Notes: generated by a model from the sequence alone, not told the origin. DNA of 64,000 nucleotides from Caldifarciminota bacterium SM23_42 (GCA_001303785.1 LJUJ01000002.1:129867-193866), one strand, 5' to 3'. Shown: positions 43,895 to 52,386, counted from the first letter of the stretch. Numbers and translations: made by a program.

Positions 43895-44716
43895 TTAGCG
43901 CAAGATCTTTTTCACTTGAGTGTTCGCCTTGTCGTTCATGACATACTCAAGAAGGGCACGGGATAATGCTTTGTATATTTCTGAAAGGGTTTTATCTTTT
44001 CTCAACGCACGCAAGTGCGTTTTTATCACGGCAACATCTCCACGCTGCAGCGGTCCGCTCAAGGCATTTTTCAAACTGTGTTTCTTGATATTATTGAAGG
44101 TTTCTTCAATTATCGGAAATACCAAATGATCCATGTCCTTTTCCTCCCAGTTCAGCTTTTCAGCCAGTTCATAAATTGATGAAATTAGCCCGACGAGCAG
44201 GTTCGATGAAAAAACACCAATCAAGTGGTACAGTACCTTCTGTTCTTTTTTTATGTTCTTGAGTGTGAAATATTTTGGTCCGAAGATTTTTCTTGCACAC
44301 CGCACAGCCGCTGCGTCACCCTGGATAGACATTATGTATTTTCGGTGTGGCGGCACTGTGATTTTCGGGAATGTCGCAAACGGGTGGGTCGACGCACGAT
44401 AGAGGTTTTTCTTTTCGGGCAGCACTTGGGCCGGGAGGAGACCGCTGAAGTGAAATACGTATTTCTTTCCTTTTATGTACGGTTTTGCCTTCTTATACGC
44501 GGCAAGGATAGCATGGTCAGGGGTGCCTAAGAAGAGAGCGTTGCTTTTTCTAATCAATTCTTTGTACGAGGGATTGTTTGTTATCCCGAGAACCTTAGCT
44601 GCATCCTTTTCTTTTTGCTTATGAATGTCATAGACCCCGATTACTTGATTATTGTTTCTTAATCGATAGAGAAGCGTTACTCCGACACGACCACAGCCAA
44701 TGAGTCCGACACGCAT
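43895..44716 (-). CDS. DUF2520/Rossmann-like NAD(P)-binding protein
   Basis: The 273-residue protein starts with a Rossmann dinucleotide site, VGLIGCGRVGVTLL near residue 3, followed by VIGVYD at the end of strand two. The second half is an all-helical DUF2520 domain with the STHPFATFP motif near residue 108. Related proteins are predicted oxidoreductases similar to ProC or ketopantoate reductase, but no reaction has been established. It is monocistronic. The ATG is 5 nt after a perfect TATAAT with no Shine-Dalgarno. Confidence 0.85.
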   Translation of the reverse strand: MRVGLIGCGRVGVTLLYRLRNNNQVIGVYDIHKQKEKDAAKVLGITNNPSYKELIRKSNALFLGTPDHAILAAYKKAKPYIKGKKYVFHFSGLLPAQVLPEKKNLYRASTHPFATFPKITVPPHRKYIMSIQGDAAAVRCARKIFGPKYFTLKNIKKEQKVLYHLIGVFSSNLLVGLISSIYELAEKLNWEEKDMDHLVFPIIEETFNNIKKHSLKNALSGPLQRGDVAVIKTHLRALRKDKTLSEIYKALSRALLEYVMNDKANTQVKKILR

Positions 44717-44721
44717 GAGTA

Positions 44722-44749
44722 ATTATAATCTGCGAGATAGTTACGTCAA
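44722..44749 (-). promoter_or_regulatory. Promoter of the DUF2520 gene
   Basis: Minus strand TTGACG (44749-44744), 16 nt, TATAAT (44727-44722), then 5 nt to the ATG. Confidence 0.75.
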
Positions 44750-44788
44750 GCTGTCATGCGGTGCTTTAGAATTTGAGTTATGACAGCC

Positions 44789-46165
44789 TTAGATATTTAT
44801 GTGGGTTAAGCTTTGAGGTATGTCGACCTCGAGACGCAGGCTTTTGATTTTCTGCTGCAAGGCTTGTGATTCTTCGATTTCGCCGTGCACCAGATATACT
44901 TTCTTGAGTCGGCTGTCTCGGGCAGTTCTGACGTAATGGATCAAATCTTCACCGTCGGCATGGGCAGAAAGGCCACCCATGAAGTAGGTTTTGGCGCGCA
45001 CCTTGAACTCATCGTTGAAAATCGAAATCGTGGGTGCACGTTCTAAGATTTTCCGCCCCAGAGTACCGCGCGCTTGGAAACCTGTGAGGATGATCATGTT
45101 CTGTTCGTTTTCGATCGAGTGAATCAAGTGATGAGTTACTCGTCCACCTTCACACATGCCCGATGCGGACATGATGATCATGGGCCCAGTTTTATCGTTA
45201 AGGGCTTTAGATTCTTCGGCATCAGCAACGTAGTGTAAACTTGGAAAATTAAACGGGTCGCTCTCGGTAAATATTTTGAACGTCTCGGCATCGAAGCATT
45301 CGGGGTGTCTTCTGAAGACATCGGTTACGTTTGATGCCAGCGGACTGTCAATATAGACTGGAACATCTCTCAAGGCCCCTTCGTCGTATAGATTCTTCAG
45401 CATCGTCACGAGTAGCTGGGTGCGTTCGACCGCAAACGCTGGGATGATTATTTTGCTACCCTTGCCCTTGCCCTTTTCGATCAATCCTTTTAGTTCATTC
45501 TCCATATTTGCAAATGACTGGTGCGTGCGTCCACCATAGGTAGACTCGAGGATCATGTAATCGACATCATTCACATTGACCGGGTCTTTGATGATTGGCA
45601 TGTTCTTACGACCTAAGTCACCGCTGAAGAGAATACGCGTGCCATTGGCTTCGATTATGACCATAGATGAACCAAGAATGTGGCCGGCATCTTGAAGTGT
45701 CACTTTGACTCCAGAGACTGGCTCGAATGTATTAGTGTATTCGACTGCCTCGAACTGCTTGAGGGTTTGCTCGGCATCGGCCATTGTGTAGAGCGGTTCC
45801 TTGGGCAACAATCCTTTCTGTGCACGCTTCTTGTTGAGGTATTCGAAGTCATACTGCTGGATTTTTGCCGAATCGAGGAGTAATAGAGATGCGATATCCT
45901 TGGTTGCGTCCGTGCAGTAAATAGGGCCGGTGAAGCCGCGTCTTACGAGATTGGGTAAATTGCCGGAATGGTCGATATGGGCATGAGAGAGTATTACCGC
46001 TTTGACATCTTTCGGCTTGAAGGGAAAGGTGCTGTTTATCCGCTCGGCTTCTTCTCGATGTCCCTGGAACATGCCACACTCGAGAAGAAATTTGTGGTTG
46101 TTGTATTCAAATAGATGTAGTGAGCCGGTTACCGTTCTGGCGGCACCAATGAAAGTAATGTCCAC
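44789..46165 (-). CDS. Beta-CASP metallo-beta-lactamase ribonuclease-like protein
   Basis: The 458-residue protein has the metallo-beta-lactamase motif SHAHIDHSGNLP near residue 58 and the beta-CASP/RMMBL region with IIMSASGMCEGGRVTHHL near 330 and GGLSAHADGEDL near 403. These are the zinc ligands of CPSF73/RNase J-like nucleases that cut RNA. Bacterial relatives of this length (YsmA/TTHA0252-type) are endonucleases of mostly unknown target. It starts with GTG, 5 nt after a perfect TATAAT, and has no ribosome site. Confidence 0.92.
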   Translation of the reverse strand: MDITFIGAARTVTGSLHLFEYNNHKFLLECGMFQGHREEAERINSTFPFKPKDVKAVILSHAHIDHSGNLPNLVRRGFTGPIYCTDATKDIASLLLLDSAKIQQYDFEYLNKKRAQKGLLPKEPLYTMADAEQTLKQFEAVEYTNTFEPVSGVKVTLQDAGHILGSSMVIIEANGTRILFSGDLGRKNMPIIKDPVNVNDVDYMILESTYGGRTHQSFANMENELKGLIEKGKGKGSKIIIPAFAVERTQLLVTMLKNLYDEGALRDVPVYIDSPLASNVTDVFRRHPECFDAETFKIFTESDPFNFPSLHYVADAEESKALNDKTGPMIIMSASGMCEGGRVTHHLIHSIENEQNMIILTGFQARGTLGRKILERAPTISIFNDEFKVRAKTYFMGGLSAHADGEDLIHYVRTARDSRLKKVYLVHGEIEESQALQQKIKSLRLEVDIPQSLTHINI

Positions 46166-46170
46166 GTAGT

Positions 46171-46198
46171 ATTATACACATAGATAACCGTACGTCAA
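46171..46198 (-). promoter_or_regulatory. Promoter of the beta-CASP nuclease gene
   Basis: Minus strand TTGACG (46198-46193), 16 nt, TATAAT (46176-46171), then 5 nt to the GTG start. Confidence 0.75.
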
Positions 46199-46350
46199 TT
46201 GGGTTCGGGTCCCTATCTCATGAAATAATATCCGATTCACGGGGCATGCTTTGAACATAAATCAAAAGGCAGAAAGGGCTCAGAGAAGGCTACGACGGCA
46301 TCGTCGAATATCTGATGGTCAGAATGATACAATGACATAATCATTGTGCT

Positions 46351-46419
46351 GGATTTTTGTATTTTGAGTTTTGAGATTGGAATTTGTTTAGGATTTAGTA
46401 TTTAGAAATTAGCATTTTT
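46351..46419. repeat. AT-rich word repeat in an intergenic region
   Basis: Variants of ATTTTGAGTTTTGAG, ATTTAGTATTTAG and related words recur over about 70 bp next to the anti-sigma stop codon. It is low-complexity DNA of unknown role. The rest of the 46199-46423 gap shows nothing I can name. Confidence 0.45.
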
Positions 46420-46423
46420 GCAG

Positions 46424-46891
46424 CTACTGACCGTAGCGTTGGTTTATTATTCTTATGAACTCTTCTTGCTCTTCTGGAGTCAACTCATACACCTCTTCGT
46501 ATTGACCTCCTTCGAGACGAGGTGTTTCTTTCTGGGCGGTTACTTGAGGTTTGGGGCGGATAAACAAGAAGTATCCGATACCAAAAGCCATTAGCGCCGA
46601 GGCAACTATAGGGATGAAAACCCGGTAAGGAAATTTCTTTTCGAATTTCTCATGAATGATTTTTTCGTGTATTGAAAAAACGAATTCATCCCAGTATGTT
46701 TCTTTAAACTGACAGGTACAGGTTTCTTCCGCTGAAGGTGAGCAGAGTTGGAGACATTGATCAAGGAATGTGTATTCCTCGCGACATATCGGACAGCCTC
46801 TTATATGCTCGAGCACAGCATTGCGGTCCTCCACGGAAATCTCGTCGAGGAGCATGTATATTATATTTTCCTGAACATCTACGCACTTCAT
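46424..46891 (-). CDS. Anti-sigma factor, zinc-finger type
   Basis: The 155-residue protein starts with a ZAS/zf-HC2-like domain (DVQENIIYMLLDEIS, then HIRGCPICREE with the HxxxCxxC ligand set near residue 29). A linker, one transmembrane helix (about residues 92-110) and a short exterior segment rich in Glu and Pro follow. This is the standard form of a membrane anti-sigma factor that holds an ECF sigma factor. Its start overlaps the stop of the adjacent sigma gene by 4 nt, which confirms the pair. Confidence 0.88.
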   Translation of the reverse strand: MKCVDVQENIIYMLLDEISVEDRNAVLEHIRGCPICREEYTFLDQCLQLCSPSAEETCTCQFKETYWDEFVFSIHEKIIHEKFEKKFPYRVFIPIVASALMAFGIGYFLFIRPKPQVTAQKETPRLEGGQYEEVYELTPEEQEEFIRIINQRYGQ

Positions 46892-47574
46892 ACTTTTGTT
46901 CTCAAATGATTCCTCAGATTCTTCACCGCAAGGTGATGGTTGACTTTTACCGTACTGATTGGCTTTTTTAGAATCTCACTCACCTCTTGATACGACATGT
47001 CTTCGAGCGTCCGCAAGGTGAATACCGCCCTTTGTACGGTCGGAAGCTTTGCCACCGCTTCATAAATCATTTCTCTCGTCTTCTTGTTTTTATATCGCTC
47101 CACCGGATCGTCCTTACCGCCACTCATCATTTCGTCATATATCTCTTCGGTCGGTCGTCGCTTCTTGATGAAATTCAGACAGTTGTTAACCGCGATTCTG
47201 TACAGCCAGGTAGAGAATTGAGAGCGACCGCCGAACTTGTTGATTTTCCGATAAGCCTTGATAAACGTCTCTTGAGCCATATCACGTGCATCATCATAAT
47301 TGCGAAGTATCTTATAACAAAGATCGTGTATCTTAACGCTGTGGCGGCGAACAAGTTCATCAAAGGGCTCGGCTTCACCCGCTTTAACGAGCTGCACCAG
47401 CTCTCCGTCACGCAGCTGCCGATATTTAGACAACCTATCGGCAAAGGAGTTTACCCCGTGAAATACTTCTTTCCTCTTGGGGTTCTGCTTTTTCTTTACT
47501 TGTCTGCGCTTCGTGCTGATTTTCGGCATATCGGTTCTGTTATTTAACGGAGCAGGCCCCGTTGAATGGTCCAT
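46888..47574 (-). CDS. ECF-type RNA polymerase sigma factor
   Basis: The 228-residue protein has region 2 (EPFDELVRRHSVKIHDLCYKI, then DARDMAQETFIKAYRKI near residue 94) and region 4 (LPTVQRAVFTLRTLEDMSYQEVSEIL near 174) joined by a short linker. An unusual Lys/Arg-rich N-terminal extension of about 45 residues precedes region 2. The start is uncertain; an ATG at 47529 would remove 15 residues. It is co-transcribed with the anti-sigma gene and lies 24 nt behind larC. Its target promoters may include the pilin operon, which lacks a housekeeping promoter; that is only a guess. Confidence 0.88.
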   Translation of the reverse strand: MDHSTGPAPLNNRTDMPKISTKRRQVKKKQNPKRKEVFHGVNSFADRLSKYRQLRDGELVQLVKAGEAEPFDELVRRHSVKIHDLCYKILRNYDDARDMAQETFIKAYRKINKFGGRSQFSTWLYRIAVNNCLNFIKKRRPTEEIYDEMMSGGKDDPVERYKNKKTREMIYEAVAKLPTVQRAVFTLRTLEDMSYQEVSEILKKPISTVKVNHHLAVKNLRNHLRTKV

Positions 47575-47598
47575 TCCTGTGGATGTCTTTGGTCAATC

Positions 47599-48753
47599 TC
47601 ATACGTTACGTTTTACGAGATTGTTTCTGAAAAGTTGCATTAGTTCATTCCGGACATCATTGACTGAACGCCCCTGCTTCTGCGCAATGCGTTTCAAATC
47701 CTTATATTCCAAGGAGAATTTCTTCTTACCATCGTATTCGATCAGTTTGACACTCACGCTACCGTAAGGTGACTTGAATTTGACAATTCGTCGGCTAAAC
47801 GTCAGCCGTTGGGTGGTACGTATTCTAAAGCCGATCGACGTTGTGTGTTCAAAGAGCACGTCGATCATTTTCCCCGGTTGTCCCCTACATAAAATAGTCA
47901 GGAGGATGCCAGGCCTGGAACGTTTCATGATCGTAGAGGTAAGGAAGACATCGAGCGCGCCTGCGGCGTAGAGGTTTTCGAAGAGAGGTTCGTAGTCCTG
48001 AGGATTCATGTCATCGATGTTAGTCTCGATAACAGTGCATTCATCCGTAAGATAGCCGTGCGATTCACCGAGGAAGACGCGTAGTAGATTTGGGTAACCC
48101 TTGATGTTCATTGAACCGGCACCTAACCCGACGCTTTCGATCCTAGACATGATAATGTTTTCTGCGGGCGTGGCGATGCTGCTCAGGATAGCGGCACCCG
48201 TGGGCGTCGTGAGTTCTGCTGGAATAGGTAAGAAGTGGACCGGGAATTCTTTCAGGAGTTCGGCCGTCGCAAAATTAAATGCAGGCATATTACCTTCAAC
48301 GGTTTTGACAAAACCGCGGCCTGCCGTTACCGGCTTTGCGAATATTCTGTCAATGGCTAAGGAGTCAATTGCTACCAAGACACCTACAATATCGAGTAGC
48401 GTGTCCGCGTCTGCAAGCTCGTGCAGGTGTAAGTGTTTTGTGCGATGAACCTTCCGTTCAACGGCAAATATCTTTTCGATAATCTTGATAGCTTGAGATT
48501 TTACCTTTGTGGATAGCTTGCTTTTCCTGATGAGGGGGATGAAGTGCTTTTCTTTGGTTGGCTTCGTAATATTGAATTTAACCGTGCGGGCACTGACGCC
48601 CTGTCGGTTAGTGCGCCCCACCTTCATTTCAGTGCCGGGAACAAAACCCAGGCTTTTCTGCAATAGATCTTTTCTTACACCGAGATCGATGAGTGCCGCG
48701 AGCATCATGTCGCCGCTTAACCCCACGATAGGATCGAAATACAATATTTTCAT
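47599..48753 (-). CDS. larC: LarC, nickel-pincer cofactor cyclometallase
   Basis: The 384-residue protein begins YFDPIVGLSGDMMLAALIDLG, the LarC N-terminal signature, and has HLHLHELADADTLLDIVG near residue 104. LarC inserts nickel into pyridinium-3,5-bisthiocarboxylate mononucleotide using CTP. In some lactobacilli larC is split into two frames joined by frameshifting; here it is one frame. It overlaps larB by 4 nt. The sulfur transferase LarE and any LarA-type racemase are not in the window. Confidence 0.93.
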   Translation of the reverse strand: MKILYFDPIVGLSGDMMLAALIDLGVRKDLLQKSLGFVPGTEMKVGRTNRQGVSARTVKFNITKPTKEKHFIPLIRKSKLSTKVKSQAIKIIEKIFAVERKVHRTKHLHLHELADADTLLDIVGVLVAIDSLAIDRIFAKPVTAGRGFVKTVEGNMPAFNFATAELLKEFPVHFLPIPAELTTPTGAAILSSIATPAENIIMSRIESVGLGAGSMNIKGYPNLLRVFLGESHGYLTDECTVIETNIDDMNPQDYEPLFENLYAAGALDVFLTSTIMKRSRPGILLTILCRGQPGKMIDVLFEHTTSIGFRIRTTQRLTFSRRIVKFKSPYGSVSVKLIEYDGKKKFSLEYKDLKRIAQKQGRSVNDVRNELMQLFRNNLVKRNV

Positions 48754-49436
48754 AGTCTGTTGATGGTCGATGCGATGTAGCCGGCGCCGAATCCATTATC
48801 GATGTTGACGACGGCAATACCGGGTGCGCAGGAATTGAGCATCGTCAGCAATGGTGTTATGCCCTTAAGACTCAAGCCGTAGCCGACACTCGTCGGCACC
48901 GCGATGATCGGTTTTGAGAACAGCCCACCGGCAACTGAGGCAAGAACACCGTCCATCCCGGCTACAACAATTAAGACACGGGATTTCTCGATATCCTTGC
49001 GAAATGCAAACAGACGGTGCATGCCGGCGACGCCGACGTCGTAGATTCTCTGCACTCGGCTACCCATTACCTCAGCAGTTATAGCGGCTTCTTCGGCGAC
49101 TGGAATATCAGCGGTACCACCGGTTAATACTGATATCAACCCCGTTCTTTTGCGTGTTGATCCAATATGGAATACCTTGGCCTCGACGTGGTACTCACCT
49201 TTGGGGAACTTCTTCTTGAGTGCTCTGCTTACCTCTTTCTTGACTCGTGTGAGAAGAACGATGTCGCTCGATTTACATATCTTCTGAGCGATCGAAATAA
49301 TCTGTCTCGTAGTCTTTCCTTCGCAAAATACGACCTCGGGAAATCCCTTTCTCTTGGCTCGATGTAGGTCGATTTTTGCATAGCCCATATCGACGAAGGG
49401 ATCGATGTAAATCTTATCCTTTTTCGTTCTACTCAT
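48750..49436 (-). CDS. larB: LarB, P2CMN synthase
   Basis: The 228-residue protein has the LarB pattern: a PurE-like C-terminal half with GTADIPVAEEA near residue 106, VYDVGVAGMHR-like RIYDVGVAGMHRL near 129, VVAGMDGVLASVAGG near 156 and PTSVGYG near 181. LarB carboxylates and hydrolyses nicotinate adenine dinucleotide, the first step of nickel-pincer nucleotide synthesis. It is the first gene of a larB-larC-sigma-anti-sigma cluster on the minus strand. Confidence 0.93.
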   Translation of the reverse strand: MSRTKKDKIYIDPFVDMGYAKIDLHRAKRKGFPEVVFCEGKTTRQIISIAQKICKSSDIVLLTRVKKEVSRALKKKFPKGEYHVEAKVFHIGSTRKRTGLISVLTGGTADIPVAEEAAITAEVMGSRVQRIYDVGVAGMHRLFAFRKDIEKSRVLIVVAGMDGVLASVAGGLFSKPIIAVPTSVGYGLSLKGITPLLTMLNSCAPGIAVVNIDNGFGAGYIASTINRL

Positions 49437-49470
49437 GAGTTAGACAGGCTATTAAGTTATTGAGACATTT

Positions 49471-49548
49471 GGCTTTCAGTGAATTCAGTGCTTTCATAAT
49501 AAGGTTTCCGTGTATTCTGTGCATACGCTTATTCAGTGTATTCAGTGT
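49471..49548. repeat. Short word repeats between larB and the AMMECR1 gene
   Basis: The word ATTCAGTG and close variants occur at least five times in about 80 bp (TTCAGTGAATTCAGTG, TATTCTGTGCAT, ATTCAGTGTATTCAGTG). It looks like low-complexity tandem DNA; no gene or promoter is visible in it. Confidence 0.5.
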
Positions 49549-50993
49549 TAAAAGACTTCGGCCGAGAAGCGGTAGATTTCGGCATCCTTTGATTTATAGG
49601 CATCAGCCGGCAGTCCTGCTTTGTGACAGGTCTGGGCTAGGAATTCTTCGACACTCCATCCGTACTCAGCGGCCACTTGAGGAAGCAATACTCCGCTGTA
49701 CATGCCTTTACGTATTAATAACCCATCGCGCCCGATCACTATCTCTTCTGTGTTCCTTAACCTTTGTAATGGAGTTAAAACAGATATTTCGATTTCCAAA
49801 TCTTTTAACTCATCAGGTGTGACCGAGGGGAAACGCGGGTCCTCGAGTGCGGCTGCCTGGGCCATTTTTTGGCAAGACAAATAAACCGGCTGGTCACCGA
49901 TCATGCGACCAATACAACCCCTGAGATTACCGTGTTTGTTTATGGTCACGAATATGCCATAGGGTTCTTTAAGACGCTTAGGTATATCCTTTATCTCTGA
50001 TTGACGCTTACCCCGAACCGCGGCTTCAATCGAGGTGCGCGCGATGTCCTTTAGTTTTTCCTTTTCCTGTTCCGTGAAACCGAGTTCAGTTCCTACTTTC
50101 ATCTCTTCTCCCTTAAAGAACGCGGCCGCCAGATATCCGACAACCTGTGAGTGATCGCCGGTGATGTTACCGCTCGTAGCGTAGAATAAGGGTTTCGCCT
50201 GTGTCGCGCCAAACTCCCGGGCAACGAGCATGGCGGTGATTATCGGGCCGCCGCCGCATGCCTCACAACTATCGGTCTTGAGCCTGTTATGCAACAGCTG
50301 GGCGTCATACTTTGCTACCGCGTCAACCAGCAGATTGTCCAGACTTTCGGCCTCTTTCTGAGAATGGTAATGTGATAAATCTGAGCTGGCGACAATCAAA
50401 ATCTTTTTTCCCTTCGTTGCCTTGACGATGGCCTGACTCAAAAGCTCGCAGGTTCTGTAGTCTTGACTACCCATCACAATTTCCACGGCCTTGAATTTCT
50501 TGATGACGCTTTGGATGAAAGGCATCTGTATCTCCACCGAGTGTTCCGCGGCGTGGGCGGCTGGTTCGTAGATGATATTCCTGTTTAGAGAGATGAGTTT
50601 CTCGGCGAGTTCGGAGTCGTACTCGATAATTCCAAGTGGGGTCTTACGTCCGTCCTTTGTATCGACCGAGGCACCGTAGAAACCATGACGATGACTGGGG
50701 CCGATTACGATCACATCATCGAATTCCTCACCGTCTACCGTCTTATAGGCAAATGCTGCAACCGGCCCAGAATACATATACCCAGCATGAGGCGAAACCA
50801 ATCCGTAGATTTCGCCGTGCACCTTAGCCCGGGCGCCTTCTAGGTAGGTATGAATTGTCTGCGTTAATTCTTTTTTGGTCCCGGGATACCAAGCGCCGGC
50901 GTGGATTGACTCCCGATATTCCTTACCTTCACAATTTTGTGCCATGAATACCGCTCCTATGAATACTATTTTTGCGATAAACTTCGCTAACAT
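49548..50993 (-). CDS. MEMO1-AMMECR1 fusion protein with signal peptide
   Basis: The 481-residue protein begins with an apparent signal peptide (about 22 residues, KFIAKIVFIGAVFMAQNC). A MEMO1-like dioxygenase-fold domain follows at about 28-290 (SPHAGYMYSGPVAAFAY, IGPSHRHGF, ASSDLSHYH). An AMMECR1 domain fills about 310-480 (GNLRGCIGR, FPSVTPDEL). This is the fused form of the two proteins of the AmmeMemoRadiSam system. The third partner, a radical SAM enzyme, is not next to it. Export of such a protein is unexpected, because its known relatives act in the cytoplasm. Confidence 0.9.
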   Translation of the reverse strand: MLAKFIAKIVFIGAVFMAQNCEGKEYRESIHAGAWYPGTKKELTQTIHTYLEGARAKVHGEIYGLVSPHAGYMYSGPVAAFAYKTVDGEEFDDVIVIGPSHRHGFYGASVDTKDGRKTPLGIIEYDSELAEKLISLNRNIIYEPAAHAAEHSVEIQMPFIQSVIKKFKAVEIVMGSQDYRTCELLSQAIVKATKGKKILIVASSDLSHYHSQKEAESLDNLLVDAVAKYDAQLLHNRLKTDSCEACGGGPIITAMLVAREFGATQAKPLFYATSGNITGDHSQVVGYLAAAFFKGEEMKVGTELGFTEQEKEKLKDIARTSIEAAVRGKRQSEIKDIPKRLKEPYGIFVTINKHGNLRGCIGRMIGDQPVYLSCQKMAQAAALEDPRFPSVTPDELKDLEIEISVLTPLQRLRNTEEIVIGRDGLLIRKGMYSGVLLPQVAAEYGWSVEEFLAQTCHKAGLPADAYKSKDAEIYRFSAEVF

Positions 50994-51325
50994 GTGAGAT
51001 GCAAACAGGCAATGACCCTCTTCACGGACGCAATTCTGTTGTACTCCTCACATGCTTTGTTGGTGGGCACGACTATTGCCTCGATGCTCAATTTCTTTAT
51101 TTTCGCTAATGTCTGTTCATCGACGCGCATGAGACCTGGTTGGCCAGTACCGACGATGATGACCTCTGGTTTTGCGGCGATTACTTCCTTGATATCGTCG
51201 ATATCAAGGAAATGACCTCGTTTCCTCCACCATTGCGCGTCAATGTGATCAGGGTAGATAATCACGTCGCTTCGATAAGTCCTACCAGAAACTCTTAGCG
51301 CACCAAATTCATACGCTTCTATCAC
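50987..51325 (-). CDS. Mth938-like domain protein
   Basis: The 112-residue protein is a single Mth938/DUF498 domain, with VIIVGTGQPGLMRVD near residue 55, AIVVPTNKACEEYN near 83 and the DVIIYPD beta strand near 20. Members include the human NDUFAF3 assembly factor; the bacterial role is unknown. It overlaps the following MEMO1 gene by 7 nt. Start GTG is 6 nt after a TAAGAT box with no ribosome site. Confidence 0.85.
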   Translation of the reverse strand: MIEAYEFGALRVSGRTYRSDVIIYPDHIDAQWWRKRGHFLDIDDIKEVIAAKPEVIIVGTGQPGLMRVDEQTLAKIKKLSIEAIVVPTNKACEEYNRIASVKRVIACLHLTC

Positions 51326-51331
51326 ACAACT

Positions 51332-51359
51332 ATCTTATGGATAATTCCTTCAGTGTCAA
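51332..51359 (-). promoter_or_regulatory. Promoter of the Mth938-like/MEMO1 genes
   Basis: Minus strand TTGACA (51359-51354), 16 nt, TAAGAT (51337-51332), 6 nt before the GTG start. Confidence 0.65.
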
Positions 51360-51410
51360 GATTCTTGGGCCCAGTATCAACTGCAGCGGTTGTCTTAATA
51401 AAGCATTTGC

Positions 51411-51439
51411 TTGACATCGACTTTGTATCCGAGTAGGAT
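51411..51439 (+). promoter_or_regulatory. Promoter of lpxD-lpxC
   Basis: TTGACA (51411-51416), 17 nt, TAGGAT (51434-51439), 5 nt before the GTG. It is divergent from the promoter at 51332-51359. Confidence 0.6.
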
Positions 51440-51444
51440 AGGCC

Positions 51445-52386
51445 GTGAAGTTGATAGAGGTTGCGAGCATTGTCGGGGGCGTAGTCTACGGAGACGAAGA
51501 TCTTGAAATCTGCGAAATACGACCACCCGAAGAAGCCCAAGAAGGTGATCTAACGTTTTTGTTTCAAGGCGGAACCACCAAGGCTGGGGTGATAATCGCC
51601 AGCAGGAAGATTGAGGGCAGGAGCGGCATTGTCGTTGAGGATATGAAGAAAGCTATGTATTTGTTGTTAAAGAAAATTGCTGCAGCGAGAAAAGAATATT
51701 GTGTTTCAGCCCAAGCGATTGTCGAAGATAGTGCTTGCCTTGCGACACCGTGCGGTGTGGAACCGTTTGCGGTTATCCGACGCGGTGTCAAGATTGGCGC
51801 CGGCACGTTGATTGGTGCCCATTGCTACATCGACGAGGGCGTGTTGATTGGCGAACACTGTGAGCTATTTCCGAACACTGTCGTGCACGGAAATACAACA
51901 ATCTGCAATTTCGTGGTCGTACATGCTAACACCGTCATTGGCAAAGAAGGGTTTGGCTATGTAAAGGAAACGCGCTATGAGAAGATACCCCATGTTGGTG
52001 GCGTGGTGATTCACGATTTTGTGGAGGTCGGCAGTAATGTAACAATCGATAGGGGCACCGTAGGTGCTACGGTAATTGGTGACGGGACAAAAATCGATAA
52101 TCAAGTGCATATTGCGCATAACGTGAAAATCGGAAGAGATTGTATCATCATGGGGCAATCGGGTATTGCTGGATCATCAAAGATCGGCAACAATGTTGTG
52201 CTGTGCGGACAGGTGGGAATAAGCGATCATGTCGAGATCGAGGATGATGTTGTGGTGTATGCGAAAAGCGGCGTCTTTAAATCACTTAAGAAAGGTAGAA
52301 AGTATTCGGGCATCCCGGCGCGTGAACACCAAGCAGTACTCAGGGCAATCGCGCGCTTGTACGCCGGCCGTCAAATCAGTAAGTGA
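51445..52386 (+). CDS. lpxD: UDP-3-O-acylglucosamine N-acyltransferase LpxD
   Basis: The 313-residue protein has the LpxD layout: an N-terminal uridine-binding domain (to about residue 95, including GDLTFLF) and a left-handed beta-helix of hexapeptide repeats (IGAGTLIGAHCYI, VGSNVTIDRGTVG, IDNQVHIAHNVKIG). The catalytic His lies in IAHNV near residue 236. It adds the second acyl chain in lipid A synthesis. The GTG start lies 5 nt after a TAGGAT box. It overlaps lpxC by 4 nt. Confidence 0.94.
   Translation: MKLIEVASIVGGVVYGDEDLEICEIRPPEEAQEGDLTFLFQGGTTKAGVIIASRKIEGRSGIVVEDMKKAMYLLLKKIAAARKEYCVSAQAIVEDSACLATPCGVEPFAVIRRGVKIGAGTLIGAHCYIDEGVLIGEHCELFPNTVVHGNTTICNFVVVHANTVIGKEGFGYVKETRYEKIPHVGGVVIHDFVEVGSNVTIDRGTVGATVIGDGTKIDNQVHIAHNVKIGRDCIIMGQSGIAGSSKIGNNVVLCGQVGISDHVEIEDDVVVYAKSGVFKSLKKGRKYSGIPAREHQAVLRAIARLYAGRQISK

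Noticed and set aside
47585-47612. TTGACC on the minus strand upstream of the sigma gene as a -35 box
   Set aside because: No acceptable -10 hexamer lies 16 or 17 nt downstream.
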